The notes under the pieces were generated by a model that was given only the letters and a program-made list of their open reading frames with translations, was not told where the DNA came from and did not search any database. A program made the position numbers and the translations under genes. A DNA stretch of 64,000 nt from Streptomyces hygroscopicus (GTDB lineage: Bacteria > Actinomycetota > Actinomycetes > Streptomycetales > Streptomycetaceae). The number at the start of each line of letters is the position of its first letter. Positions within the stretch are counted from its first letter, which is position 1. The DNA is taken from the NCBI RefSeq assembly GCF_026168105.1, contig NZ_LBMW01000006.1, positions 124,001 to 188,000 on the forward strand, written 5' to 3'. Positions 50,681 through 60,663 of the stretch are shown piece after piece.

Positions 50681-53600
50681 GTGAGCTCCTCTTCCTCCAC
50701 CAGGCGCCTGCCGCACCCCCAGGTGCGGCAGGGCAGTCGTGGCGCTTACCGGCTGGTGCGTACCCCGCCTGCCAGGGTGGCTCCTCCTCGACTGGACGCC
50801 GCACAGCGGGCGGTGGTTGACCATGAGGCCGGTCCGCTGCTCGTCCTCGCGGGCCCGGGCACCGGCAAGACGACCACGCTCGTCGAGTCCGTGGCCGCAA
50901 GGATCGCCCGCGGGGGCGACCCGGAGCGCATCCTGGTGCTGACATTCAGCCGCAAGGCCGCCGTCGACCTGCGCGACCGGATGGCGCTGCGGATCGGGGC
51001 GGCACACGCCCCGCAGGCCTCCACGTTCCACTCGTTCTGCTACGCCCTGATCCGCGCCCACCAGGACACCGACCTATTCGTCGAGCCCCTGCGCCTGCTG
51101 TCCGGTCCCGAGCAGGACGTGACGGTGCGCGAACTGCTTGCCGGCCAGCCCGACCTCGAGCGCCTGGGCCTCGCGCACGTGCGCTGGCCCGACGAGTTGC
51201 GTGCCTGTCTGACCACGCGCGGCTTCGCCGACGAAGTTCGCGCCGTGCTGGCCCGCAGCCGCGAACTCGGCCTCGGCCCGGACGCCCTCCGCCGCTTCGC
51301 CGCGCGCATCGGCCGCCCCGACTGGGAGGCCGCGTCCGCCTTCCTCGCCGAGTACCTGGACGTCCTCGACCTCCAGGGAGTGATCGACTACGCGGAGCTG
51401 GTCCACCGCGCGGTGCTGCTGGCCCGCCGTCCCCGGATCGCCGAGCGGCTGGCCGGGCAGTACGACGCCGTCTACGTGGACGAGTACCAGGACACCGATC
51501 CGGCGCAGGTACGCCTTCTGCGCGCTCTTGCGGGCGGCGGCCGGACCCTGGTGGCCCTCGGCGATCCCGACCAGTCGATCTACGCTTTCCGGGGGGCCGA
51601 CGTGGGCGGCATCCTCGACTTCCCGTACGCCTTCCCGCGCGCCGACGGCGCACCGGCACCCGTGGAGGTCCTCAGGACGTCCCGCCGCTCCGGCACCGCC
51701 CTCCTGTCCGCCACCCGCCTGCTGACCCGGCGCATGCCGCTGACCCGCCTTCCGGCGGAGAAGGTGCGCGCCCACCGGGAACTCGCCGCGGTGCATGACG
51801 GGGGGCGCGTCGAGGTCTACACGTATCCCACCCCCGGCACGGAGCTGGACAACATCGCCGACATCCTGCGGCGAGCGCACCTGGAGGACGGTGTCCCGTG
51901 GGGCGAGATGGCCGTCCTGGTGCGCGCCGGAGCCCGCACGCTCCCGACGGTGCGCCGCGTCCTCACAGCCGCCGGGGTTCCCCTGGACATCGACGGCGAC
52001 GACCTGCCGCTGCGCCACGAACCCGCGGTGACGCCTCTGCTGACGGCCCTGCGCGCGGTGGCGCGGGCAGAGGCGTCGGGCAGGGACGACGGCGTGCACG
52101 CGCGTGCGCACACCTCGGCGGAAGACGTACGCGTGCGTGCGCACACCTCGGCGGAAGACGGCGTACGCGCGCGTGCGCACGACCCGGACGAGGAGGACGG
52201 GGCAGGAACCCGTGCGCACGCCCCGAACGTGGACGACGAGGTAGGGGCCCGTGCCTGCGCTCCTGACGAGGACGGCGTGGCATGCGAGAGTGCGTGCGCT
52301 CCTGACGCGGGTGCGGACAGCGAGGTACGCGCGCCTGCGGACGCCCGGTCCAAGGACGACGGGGTACGCGCGGGTGCCTTCGCCCCGGGCGAGGACTCCG
52401 AAGCGACTGCCGACACCCCGGACGCGGAAACGGATGCCGCGGTTCAGGCGGACGTCGCCGACGACGAGGCGGGCGCCGAGGCGTGCTGGCTCGACACCGA
52501 GACCGCGCTCACCCTCCTCACCTCCCCGCTCGCAGGCATGGACACCGCGGACCTGCGTCGCCTGGGCCGTGCCCTGCGCGAGGAGGAGCGGGCCGCGGGC
52601 AACCCCGTTCCGCCGCCCTCCGACGAACTGCTCGCGCGGGCGCTGGCCGAGCCCGAACGCCTGGTGGCGCACGACCCGGCGTATGCGCGGGGGGCCCAGC
52701 GCCTCGGCGCACTGCTCCGGAAGGCGCGTGAGCGGCTGGCGGGCGGCGGCACGGCGGAGGAGGCCCTGTGGGAGCTGTGGGACGGCACACCCTGGCCGAG
52801 ACGCCTGGAGAGTGCCTCCCGGCGCGGCGGCGCGGCCGGGCGCAACGCGGACCGCGATCTCGACGCCGTGTGCGCCCTGTTCGCGACCGCCGCGCGGGCC
52901 GAGGAGCGCACCGGCGGGCGCGGCGCCCTCAACTTCCTGGAGGAGATCGAGGCCCAGGACATCGCCGCCGACACGCTCACCCGCCGGGCCGTCCGCCCCG
53001 ACGCCGTACGCCTGATGACCGCGCACCGCTCCAAGGGCCTGCAGTGGCGCCTGGTCGTCGTCGCGGGCGTCCAGGAAGGCCTGTGGCCCGACCTGCGCCG
53101 CCGTGGCTCCCTGCTGGAGGCCGACCGCATCGGCCGTGACGGCCTCGCCGAACCCCTCACTCCTGGCGCCCTGCTGGCCGAGGAACGACGACTGTTCTAC
53201 GTGGCGTGCACGCGAGCGCGTGAACGCCTGGTCGCCACCGCCGTGAAGGCCCCCGCGGACGACGGCGACCAGCCGTCCCGCTTCCTCGCCGAACTCGGCG
53301 TCGAGCCAAGGGACGTCACCGGCCGTCCGCGCCGTCCGCTGTCCGTGGCCGCGCTCGTCGCCGAGCTGCGCGCCACGACCGTCGACCCGCGCGCCTCGGC
53401 CGCCTTCAGGGAGGCCGCCGCGCGCCGACTGGCCCGGCTCGCCGCGCTCGCCGACGAGGACGGCCGTCCCCTGGTTCCGTCCGCGCACCCCTACCGCTGG
53501 TGGGGTATGTGGGACCCGACCGAGAGCAAGGTGCCGCTGCGCGATCGCGACCAGCCCGTCGTGCTCTCCGGAAGCGCCCTGGACCAGCTCGCCAACACCT

Positions 53601-54367
53601 GTGCCCTGCAGTGGTTCCTGGGGCGCGAGGTGAAGGCCGACGCGCCGGCGACCGCCGCCCAGGGCATCGGCAACGTGGTGCACGTCCTCGCCGACGAGGT
53701 GGCGTCCGGACGCACCCCCGCGGACCTCGCCGTGCTCATGGAGCGCCTCGACTCGGTGTGGAACGCGCTCGCCTTCGACGCGCCGTGGAAGTCCGCGCAG
53801 GAGAAGGAGAACGCGCGCGTGGCGCTCGAACGCTTCCTGAGGTGGCACGTGGATTCCAACGGCGTCCGTGACGGCCGCACCCCGGTGGCCAGCGAGCACG
53901 ACTTCGACGTCACCCTCGAGTCGGGCGACTACCAGGTGCGCATCCGCGGATCCATGGACCGCGTCGAGGCGGACGGCGAAGGTCGCGCCTATGTGGTCGA
54001 CTTCAAGACCGGCAAGCAGGCACCCAGCGCCGCCGAGGTGGCCCGCCATCCGCAGCTCGCCGTCTACCAGCTCGCCGTGCGCGAGGGCGCCGTCGACGAG
54101 GCCTTCGACGGCAGACGCCCGGAGCCGGGCGGTGCCGAACTCGTCCAGCTGAGGCAGGGCGCCGCCAAGAAGGACGGCGGCGAGGGTCTGCCCAAGGTGC
54201 AGGCTCAGGAGCCCCTGGCGGGAGAGTGGGTGGGCGAGCTGCTGGCCTCCGCCGCGGGCAAGGTCCTCGACGAGCGCTTCTCGCCGACGACGGGGCAACA
54301 CTGCACGCACTGCGCGTTCCGGGCCTCGTGCAGCGCGCGGCCGGAGGGCCGTCACGTCGTGGAATGA
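50681..54367 (+). CDS. adnA: AdnA-type helicase-nuclease subunit
   Basis: The 1228-aa protein is a UvrD-like motor with Walker A AGPGTGKTT (57-65), VDEYQDTD (Walker B), GDPDQSIYAFRGAD, and late motifs VRLMTAHRSKGLQW and FYVACTRARERL. Its C-terminal nuclease has GSMDRVEADGEGRAYVVDFKTGK (Asp and DxK) and a Cys set, CALQW (about 972) with CTHCAFRASC (near 1208), that matches the iron-sulfur staple of AddB-type nucleases. With AdnB it resects double-strand breaks. Residues 467-603 are an odd low-complexity insert with repeated RARAHTSAED-type units. GTG start at 50681. Confidence 0.92.
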   Translation: MSSSSSTRRLPHPQVRQGSRGAYRLVRTPPARVAPPRLDAAQRAVVDHEAGPLLVLAGPGTGKTTTLVESVAARIARGGDPERILVLTFSRKAAVDLRDRMALRIGAAHAPQASTFHSFCYALIRAHQDTDLFVEPLRLLSGPEQDVTVRELLAGQPDLERLGLAHVRWPDELRACLTTRGFADEVRAVLARSRELGLGPDALRRFAARIGRPDWEAASAFLAEYLDVLDLQGVIDYAELVHRAVLLARRPRIAERLAGQYDAVYVDEYQDTDPAQVRLLRALAGGGRTLVALGDPDQSIYAFRGADVGGILDFPYAFPRADGAPAPVEVLRTSRRSGTALLSATRLLTRRMPLTRLPAEKVRAHRELAAVHDGGRVEVYTYPTPGTELDNIADILRRAHLEDGVPWGEMAVLVRAGARTLPTVRRVLTAAGVPLDIDGDDLPLRHEPAVTPLLTALRAVARAEASGRDDGVHARAHTSAEDVRVRAHTSAEDGVRARAHDPDEEDGAGTRAHAPNVDDEVGARACAPDEDGVACESACAPDAGADSEVRAPADARSKDDGVRAGAFAPGEDSEATADTPDAETDAAVQADVADDEAGAEACWLDTETALTLLTSPLAGMDTADLRRLGRALREEERAAGNPVPPPSDELLARALAEPERLVAHDPAYARGAQRLGALLRKARERLAGGGTAEEALWELWDGTPWPRRLESASRRGGAAGRNADRDLDAVCALFATAARAEERTGGRGALNFLEEIEAQDIAADTLTRRAVRPDAVRLMTAHRSKGLQWRLVVVAGVQEGLWPDLRRRGSLLEADRIGRDGLAEPLTPGALLAEERRLFYVACTRARERLVATAVKAPADDGDQPSRFLAELGVEPRDVTGRPRRPLSVAALVAELRATTVDPRASAAFREAAARRLARLAALADEDGRPLVPSAHPYRWWGMWDPTESKVPLRDRDQPVVLSGSALDQLANTCALQWFLGREVKADAPATAAQGIGNVVHVLADEVASGRTPADLAVLMERLDSVWNALAFDAPWKSAQEKENARVALERFLRWHVDSNGVRDGRTPVASEHDFDVTLESGDYQVRIRGSMDRVEADGEGRAYVVDFKTGKQAPSAAEVARHPQLAVYQLAVREGAVDEAFDGRRPEPGGAELVQLRQGAAKKDGGEGLPKVQAQEPLAGEWVGELLASAAGKVLDERFSPTTGQHCTHCAFRASCSARPEGRHVVE

Positions 54368-54476
54368 GGCCGCGTGGAGTGAGGTCGCGTGGGGTGAGGT
54401 CGCGTGGGATGAGGCCGCGTGGGGTGAGGCCGCGTGGGGTGAGGCCGCGTGGGGTGAGGCCGCGTGGAATGACGAC
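54361..54476. repeat. 15-bp tandem repeat array after adnA
   Basis: Seven full units and a partial one of GGGGTGAGGCCGCGT (from 54361 in steps of 15 bp) begin at the adnA stop codon. Variation is limited to positions 3-4 and 10. Each unit contains a TGA in the adnA frame. The array fills most of the 227-bp gap before adnB. Confidence 0.9.
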
Positions 54477-54594
54477 AGTCGTGGTTTGAGAACGTCTGTG
54501 TGATGGATCGCACCACACCTGCCGACCAGCGTTTCTCCGGCTCCGGCAAGCGGTCCGGCATCCGCTGTCAGTGGCCGCCGCTAGCCTCTCGGAC

Positions 54595-57500
54595 GTGCCC
54601 GTTCGTATCACCGACCCCGATGAGCTCAAGGAGCTCCTCGGCATCCCGTTCACCCGGGAGCAGATGGCCTGCATCACCGCGCCGCCCGCCCCGCAGGTGA
54701 TCGTGGCAGGTGCCGGGTCGGGCAAGACCACGGTGATGGCGGCCCGCGTGGTGTGGCTCGCCGGCACCGGACAGGTCGCGCCGGAACAGGTCCTCGGCCT
54801 GACGTTCACCAACAAGGCCGCCGGTGAACTCGCCGAGCGCGTCCGCAAAGCACTCGTCAGGGCGGGCGTCACCGACCCGGACGTGATCGACCCGGACAAC
54901 CCGCCCGGCGAGCCCGTGATCTCCACCTACCACGCGTTCGCGGGCCGTCTGCTGGCCGATCACGGGCTGCGCATCGGACTCGAGCCGACCTCGCGCCTGC
55001 TCGCCGACGCCACCCGCTACCAGCTCGCCGCGCGTGTGCTGCGCGAGGCCCACGGCCCCTACCCGGCGCTGACCCGCTCCTTCCCGGACCTCGTCAGCGA
55101 TCTCCTCGCCCTCGACTCCGAGCTGGCCGAACACCTCGTACGACCGGAGGACCTGCGGGCGTACGACGCCGGTCTGCTGCGCACCCTGGACGGCGTCCGC
55201 CTCAGCAACGCCGACCTGCGCAAGGTTCCGGAGACGGCCACCGCCCGCCGTGAACTGGCCGAGCTGGTCGGCCGCTACCGCGCGGCCAAGCGGGAGCGCG
55301 ACCTCCTCGACTTCGGCGACCAGATCGCCCTCTCGGCGAACCTGGCGGGCCTTCCCGAGGTGGGGCGCGTGCTGCGCGACGAGTTCCGTGTGGTGCTGCT
55401 CGACGAGTACCAGGACACGTCGGTGGCTCAACGCGTCCTGCTCGCCGGGCTGTTCGGCGGGGGCACCGGCCACCCCGTCACCGCCGTGGGCGACCCCTGC
55501 CAGGCGATCTACGGCTGGCGCGGCGCGTCCGTCGCCAACCTGGACGACTTCCCCGAGCACTTCCCGCACGCCGACGGCCGCCCGGCAACCCGCCAGGCGC
55601 TCGGCGAGAACCGCCGCAGCGGCGGCCGCCTCCTCGATCTCGCCAACGGCCTCGCGGAGCCGCTGCGCGCGATGCACGCGGGCGTGCAGGCCCTCCGCCC
55701 CGCCCCCGGCGCCGAACGCGACGGACGGGTCCGCTGCGCGCTGCTGCGCACCCATGCCGAGGAGATCGACTGGATCGCCGACACCATCGCCCACCTCGTG
55801 CACACCGGTACGGCGCCCGGCGAGATCGCGGTCCTGTGCCGCACGGCGTCCGACTTCGCCGAGATCCAGGGCGCCCTCGTCGACCGCGACATCCCGGTGG
55901 AGGTCGTGGGTCTGTCCGGGCTGCTGCACCTGCCCGAGATCGCCGACCTTGTCGCCGTCTGCGAGGTCCTCCAGGACCCCGGCGCCAACGCCTCCCTGGT
56001 CCGCCTGCTCACCGGTCCGCGCTGGCGCATCGGCGCCCGCGACCTCGCCCTCCTGGGCCGGCGCGCCCGGCTGCTCGTGTCCCACGCGCGCGTGGACGCC
56101 GCCGACGACCCGGAGCGCCGGCTCGCCGCGGCCGTCGAGGGCGTCGACCCGTCCGAGGTGACATCGCTCGCCGACGCCCTCGACACGTTTCTCGAGCTGC
56201 CGATGCAGGCCGAGCGGGACCACGACGGGCTGCCCTTCTCGCCCGACGCGCGCGTGCGGTTCGCGCGCCTCGCCGCAGAACTGCGCGAGCTGCGCCGCTC
56301 CCTCGCCGACCCGCTGATGGACGTGCTGCACAGGGTGCTCGCCGTCACCGGCCTGGAGGTGGAGCTGTCCGCGTCGCCGCACGCGCTGGCCGCCCGCCGC
56401 CGCGAAACCCTGTCGAACTTCCTGGACATCGCCGCGTCCTTCGCCGCCAACGAACCGGACGCCACCCTCCTGGCCTTCCTCGGCTTCCTGCGCACCGCAG
56501 CCCAGTACGAGAAGGGCCTCGACAACGCCCTGCCGGGCGGTGAGAACACCGTCAAGGTGCTCACCGCGCACAAGTCCAAGGGCCTGGAATGGGACGTCGT
56601 GGCCGTCCCCGGACTGGTCACCGGTACCTTCCCGAGCACCCAGGGCCGTGAGAAGTGGACCGCCCAGGGCAAGGTCCTGCCGCACGCGCTGCGCGGCGAC
56701 GCCGACACCCTGCCCGACGTCGAGACGTGGGACTCGCGGGGCCTGAAGGACTTCCACGAGGCCATGAAGGAGCACCAGCACACCGAGGAGCTCCGCCTCG
56801 GCTACGTCACCTTCACCCGCCCCCGCTCCCTGCTCCTCGGCTCCGGGCACTGGTGGGGACCCACCCAGAAGCGCCCCCGGGGACCCTCGGACTTCCTCCG
56901 GGCCCTCTACGACCACTGCGCCGCCGGGTTCGGCGAGATCGAGGCCTGGGCCGAGGAGCCCGCCGAGGACGAGGAGAACCCGGCTCTGCGCGAGGACATC
57001 GCCGACCATGCCTGGCCGCTCCCGCTGGACGAGGCGGCCCTCGCCCGCCGCCGGGCCGCCGCCGAGACCGTGCTGGCCCATCTGGACCGGGTCGCGACGC
57101 ACGACGCCGTCCACCCCGCGGCCGCCCATGTCCCCTCCGCGTACGACGACCCGGAATGGCCGCCTCCACCGCACGACGACGACCTCTACGGGGGCGAAGG
57201 CCCCCGCGACGACCTGCACGACGACCACCCCGACGATCACCGCGACGACTTCCCTCAGGAGGAAGCCTCCGACTGGGACTCCTGGACGACGGACCGCCCG
57301 GCGGACCCGCCCCGCGCACCCCACGCGCGCGTACCCGGCGGCGACGGCGCCCCGACCGTCCCGCACGCCCGCCGGCACCCGGCCGAGGATCAACCCGCGC
57401 TCACACCGGAGGAGGTGCGCGCCGTCGCCTCCTGGGACCGCGACCTGGACGCCCTCGCCGGGGAGCTGGTGCGCGCCCGCGCGGGCGTCACCGACGTACC

Positions 57501-58131
57501 CCTGCCGCCGTCGCTGACCGCGTCCCAGGTGCTGCGCCTGGTCGCCGACCCGGACGGGCTCGCCCGGGAGCTCGCGCGTCCCGTGCCGCGCCCCCCGCAA
57601 CCCGCCGCGCGTCGTGGCACCCGCTTCCACGCCTGGGTCGAGGCCCGCTTCGAGGAGCTGCGGCTGCCCATGCTGGAGCCCGAGGAGCTGCCCGGCGGCG
57701 AGGCCGAGATCGCCGACGAGCAAGACCTCGAGGCCCTCAAGGAGGCCTTCGAACGCACGCCCTTCGCGCACCGCACCCCGTACCGCGTCGAGGCACCCTT
57801 CCAGCTCTCCATCGGCGGACGCGTGGTGCGGGGCCGCATCGACGCCGTCTATCGCACGGACGACGTCGACGGGACGGCGTACGAGATCGTCGACTGGAAG
57901 ACCGGCCGTGCCCGCACCGGCGACCCGCTCCAGCTCGCCCTGTACCGGCTCGCCTGGGCCGAGCAGCAGGGCGTGCCCCTGGAAGCCGTCAAGGCCGTGT
58001 TCGTGTACGTACGCAGCGGCGAGGTCGTACGACCCGACGGCCTCCCGGACCGGGCCGCGCTGGAGCGGCTGCTGCTGTCCGACCCTCGCAGCGAGGAACC
58101 GGCGGATCTGGATGTCGGCGGGGGCGGATAG
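54595..58131 (+). CDS. adnB: AdnB-type helicase-nuclease subunit
   Basis: The 1178-aa protein starts MPVRITDPDELKELLGIPFT and has Walker A AGAGSGKTT (38-46), LLDEYQDTS, VGDPCQAIYGWRGA, VLTAHKSKGLEWD and LGYVTFTRPRSLL, all UvrD-type motor motifs. The C-terminal nuclease domain shows RGTRFHAWVE, GRIDAVYR and YEIVDWKTG (Asp-x-Lys), an intact RecB-like active site; unlike AdnA it has no Cys cluster. An acidic His/Asp-rich linker (about 860-920) separates motor and nuclease. GTG 54571 is an alternative start. It acts as a heterodimer with AdnA. Confidence 0.92.
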   Translation: MPVRITDPDELKELLGIPFTREQMACITAPPAPQVIVAGAGSGKTTVMAARVVWLAGTGQVAPEQVLGLTFTNKAAGELAERVRKALVRAGVTDPDVIDPDNPPGEPVISTYHAFAGRLLADHGLRIGLEPTSRLLADATRYQLAARVLREAHGPYPALTRSFPDLVSDLLALDSELAEHLVRPEDLRAYDAGLLRTLDGVRLSNADLRKVPETATARRELAELVGRYRAAKRERDLLDFGDQIALSANLAGLPEVGRVLRDEFRVVLLDEYQDTSVAQRVLLAGLFGGGTGHPVTAVGDPCQAIYGWRGASVANLDDFPEHFPHADGRPATRQALGENRRSGGRLLDLANGLAEPLRAMHAGVQALRPAPGAERDGRVRCALLRTHAEEIDWIADTIAHLVHTGTAPGEIAVLCRTASDFAEIQGALVDRDIPVEVVGLSGLLHLPEIADLVAVCEVLQDPGANASLVRLLTGPRWRIGARDLALLGRRARLLVSHARVDAADDPERRLAAAVEGVDPSEVTSLADALDTFLELPMQAERDHDGLPFSPDARVRFARLAAELRELRRSLADPLMDVLHRVLAVTGLEVELSASPHALAARRRETLSNFLDIAASFAANEPDATLLAFLGFLRTAAQYEKGLDNALPGGENTVKVLTAHKSKGLEWDVVAVPGLVTGTFPSTQGREKWTAQGKVLPHALRGDADTLPDVETWDSRGLKDFHEAMKEHQHTEELRLGYVTFTRPRSLLLGSGHWWGPTQKRPRGPSDFLRALYDHCAAGFGEIEAWAEEPAEDEENPALREDIADHAWPLPLDEAALARRRAAAETVLAHLDRVATHDAVHPAAAHVPSAYDDPEWPPPPHDDDLYGGEGPRDDLHDDHPDDHRDDFPQEEASDWDSWTTDRPADPPRAPHARVPGGDGAPTVPHARRHPAEDQPALTPEEVRAVASWDRDLDALAGELVRARAGVTDVPLPPSLTASQVLRLVADPDGLARELARPVPRPPQPAARRGTRFHAWVEARFEELRLPMLEPEELPGGEAEIADEQDLEALKEAFERTPFAHRTPYRVEAPFQLSIGGRVVRGRIDAVYRTDDVDGTAYEIVDWKTGRARTGDPLQLALYRLAWAEQQGVPLEAVKAVFVYVRSGEVVRPDGLPDRAALERLLLSDPRSEEPADLDVGGGG

Positions 58132-58141
58132 GCTCGTGGCC

Positions 58142-59545
58142 ATGAGCGAGACCCCGGACAGCGCCGTCCGCACGTACATCGACCGCCACCGCGCCGCCTT
58201 CCTCGACGACCTCGCGGAGTGGCTGCGCATCCCGTCGGTCTCCGCCCAGCCCGAGCACGCGGCGGACGTGCGGCACAGCGCCGAGTGGCTCGCCGCCAAG
58301 CTCCGGGAAACCGGCTTCCCCACCACCGAGGTGTGGCCGACGGACGGCGCCCCCGCCGTCTTCGCCGAATGGCCCTGCGACGACCCGCAGGCGCCCACCG
58401 TCCTGGTCTACGGCCATCACGACGTACAGCCCGCCGCCCGCGAGGACGGCTGGGACAGCGACCCCTTCGAGCCGGTGATCCGCGAGAACCGTCTCCATGC
58501 GCGCGGTGCCGCCGACGACAAGGGGCAGGTGTTCTTCCACACACTCGGGGTCCGCGCCCACCTCGCCGCCACCGGGCGCACCGCCCCGGCGGTCCACCTG
58601 AAGCTGCTGATCGAGGGCGAGGAGGAGTCCGGCTCGCCGAACTTCCGCACCCTCGTCGAGCGGCACGCGGACCGGCTGGCCGCCCACGCAGTGATCGTCT
58701 CCGACACCGGCATGTGGTCCTCGGACACCCCCACCCTGTGCACGGGCATGCGCGGGCTCGCCGAGTGCGAGATCACACTGCACGGCCCCGAGCAGGACAT
58801 CCACTCCGGCTCCTTCGGCGGCGCCGTGCCCAACCCCGCCACCGCGGCCGCCCGCCTGGTCGCCGCCCTGCACGACGAGCACGCGCGCGTGGCGGTACCC
58901 GGGTTCTACGACGGTGTCACCGAACTCACCGACCGCGAACGCGAGCTGTTCGCCGAACTGCCCTTCGACGAGGAGCAGTGGCTGCGCACCGCCAGGTCGA
59001 CCGCCACGTACGGCGAGGCCGGACACACCACCCTGGAGCGCATATGGGCCCGCCCCACCGCCGAGGTCAACGGCATCGGCGGCGGTTACCAGGGCCCCGG
59101 CAGCAAGACGATCATCCCGTCCTCGGCCATGGTCAAACTCTCCTTCCGGCTCGTCGCCGGCCAGGATCCCGACCACATCGAGAAGGCCGTCCGCACCTGG
59201 GCCGCCGACCAGCTGCCCGCCGGGATCCGGCACGAGATCACCTTCAGCGGGGCCACCCGCCCCTGCCTGACGCCCCTGGACCACCCCGCTCTGCAGTCCG
59301 TCGCGCGAGCCATGGGCCGTGCCTTCGGGCAGCCGGTCCGCTACACCCGCGAAGGTGGCTCGGGACCAGCCGCGGATCTCCAGGACGTCCTCGGCGCACC
59401 CGTGCTGTTCCTCGGTATCTCGGTCCCGTCCGACGGCTGGCACGCCCCGAACGAGAAGGTCGAACTCGATCTGCTTCTCAAAGGCGTCGAGACCGCCGCA
59501 TATCTGTGGGGCGACCTGGGGGAGAACTGGCGCGATGCGGACTGA
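58142..59545 (+). CDS. M20 family dipeptidase/peptidase
   Basis: The 467-aa metallopeptidase has YGHHDVQP (first zinc His and Asp), GAADDKGQ with the bridging Asp, and EGEEESGSPNF with the catalytic Glu pair, plus a lid domain (IHSGSFGGAVPNP) and C-terminal HAPNEKVEL His ligand. It hydrolyses dipeptides or small peptides in the cytoplasm. The ATG at 58142 is 10 bp after the adnB stop; a shared transcript is likely. Family certainty high, substrate unknown. Confidence 0.93.
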   Translation: MSETPDSAVRTYIDRHRAAFLDDLAEWLRIPSVSAQPEHAADVRHSAEWLAAKLRETGFPTTEVWPTDGAPAVFAEWPCDDPQAPTVLVYGHHDVQPAAREDGWDSDPFEPVIRENRLHARGAADDKGQVFFHTLGVRAHLAATGRTAPAVHLKLLIEGEEESGSPNFRTLVERHADRLAAHAVIVSDTGMWSSDTPTLCTGMRGLAECEITLHGPEQDIHSGSFGGAVPNPATAAARLVAALHDEHARVAVPGFYDGVTELTDRERELFAELPFDEEQWLRTARSTATYGEAGHTTLERIWARPTAEVNGIGGGYQGPGSKTIIPSSAMVKLSFRLVAGQDPDHIEKAVRTWAADQLPAGIRHEITFSGATRPCLTPLDHPALQSVARAMGRAFGQPVRYTREGGSGPAADLQDVLGAPVLFLGISVPSDGWHAPNEKVELDLLLKGVETAAYLWGDLGENWRDAD

Positions 59546-59709
59546 CCATCCCAGTGGGCGGAAGCCCGGCCGGACGGACCGCGGGACACGGCACACTGAA
59601 AGGGCCGCCCCGCATGCCCAAGGCCCGCCGGACCCGGTCCGTTCCGGCCGTACGTACCGCTGAACCGCCCGCCGAAACATCCGTTCCACCGGGGGAGTTG
59701 GAAGCACCC

Positions 59710-60651
59710 GTGACCACCTGGACCGACCACACCGCCGACCGGCCCATCTCGCTCACCGCCCCGAGCGGCATCGACCGGGCCGCCCACCACCGGCTCGACG
59801 AGGCCTGGCTCGCCGCGGCGTGGAGCCACCCCACCACCCGCTGCTTCGTGGTCTCCGGCGGTCAGGTCCTCATCGACGAGACGCCCGACGGCCGTACCGA
59901 ACTGGTCATGACCCCCTCCTTCGAGGCACCCCTCACGGAGGCCCACCGCTACTTCCTGGGCACCGACGAGGACGGCGTCAGCTACTTCGCCCTCCAGAAG
60001 GACGCCCTCCCGGGCCGCATCGACCAGTCCGCGCGCCCGGCCGGCCTGCGCGAGGCCGGACTGCTGCTGTCCCCGCGCGAGGCGGGACTGATGGTGCACG
60101 CGGTCGCCCTGGAGAACTGGCAGCGCATGCACCGATTCTGCTCGCGCTGCGGCGAACGCACGGTCATCGCGGCCGCCGGTCACATCCGCCGCTGCCCTGC
60201 CTGTGGCGCCGAGCACTACCCGCGCACCGACCCCGCGGTGATCATGGCCGTCACCGACGAGGAGGACCGCATCCTGCTGGGCCGCCAGGTGCACTGGCCC
60301 GAGGGCCGTTTCTCGACCCTCGCGGGCTTCGTCGAACCGGGCGAGTCCATCGAGCAGTCGGTGCGCCGCGAGGTCTTCGAAGAAGCGGGCATCACCGTCG
60401 GCGAGGTCGAGTACGTCGCCAGCCAGCCCTGGCCCTTCCCGTCCAGCCTGATGCTCGGCTTCCTCGCCCGCGCCACCTCCACTGAGATCAACGTCGACGG
60501 CGACGAGATCCACGAGGCGCGCTGGTTCTCCCGCGAAGAACTGCGGGCCGCCTTCGAGTCCGGAGAGGTGCTGCCCCCGTACGGCATCTCCATCGCCGCC
60601 CGCCTGATCGAACTCTGGTACGGCAAGCCGCTGCCGACGAGGAGCGTCTGA
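59710..60651 (+). CDS. nudC: NAD(+)/NADH diphosphatase NudC
   Basis: The 313-aa protein has an N-terminal domain, a zinc ribbon (CSRCGE ... CPACG, about 143-163), then the Nudix box GFVEPGESIEQSVRREVFEEAGI (about 206-228) followed 20 residues on by SQPWPFPSS, the signature SQPWPFPxS of NADH pyrophosphatases. It cleaves NADH and can decap NAD-RNA. GTG 59710 starts the conserved MTTWTDHT region; ATG 59614 is an alternative. Confidence 0.93.
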   Translation: MTTWTDHTADRPISLTAPSGIDRAAHHRLDEAWLAAAWSHPTTRCFVVSGGQVLIDETPDGRTELVMTPSFEAPLTEAHRYFLGTDEDGVSYFALQKDALPGRIDQSARPAGLREAGLLLSPREAGLMVHAVALENWQRMHRFCSRCGERTVIAAAGHIRRCPACGAEHYPRTDPAVIMAVTDEEDRILLGRQVHWPEGRFSTLAGFVEPGESIEQSVRREVFEEAGITVGEVEYVASQPWPFPSSLMLGFLARATSTEINVDGDEIHEARWFSREELRAAFESGEVLPPYGISIAARLIELWYGKPLPTRSV

Positions 60652-60663
60652 CCTGGCGGTCCG

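Noticed and set aside
51074..54355. 1093-aa minus-strand frame opposite adnA
   Set aside because: A shadow of GC-rich codon usage in the true gene; no motif or SD.
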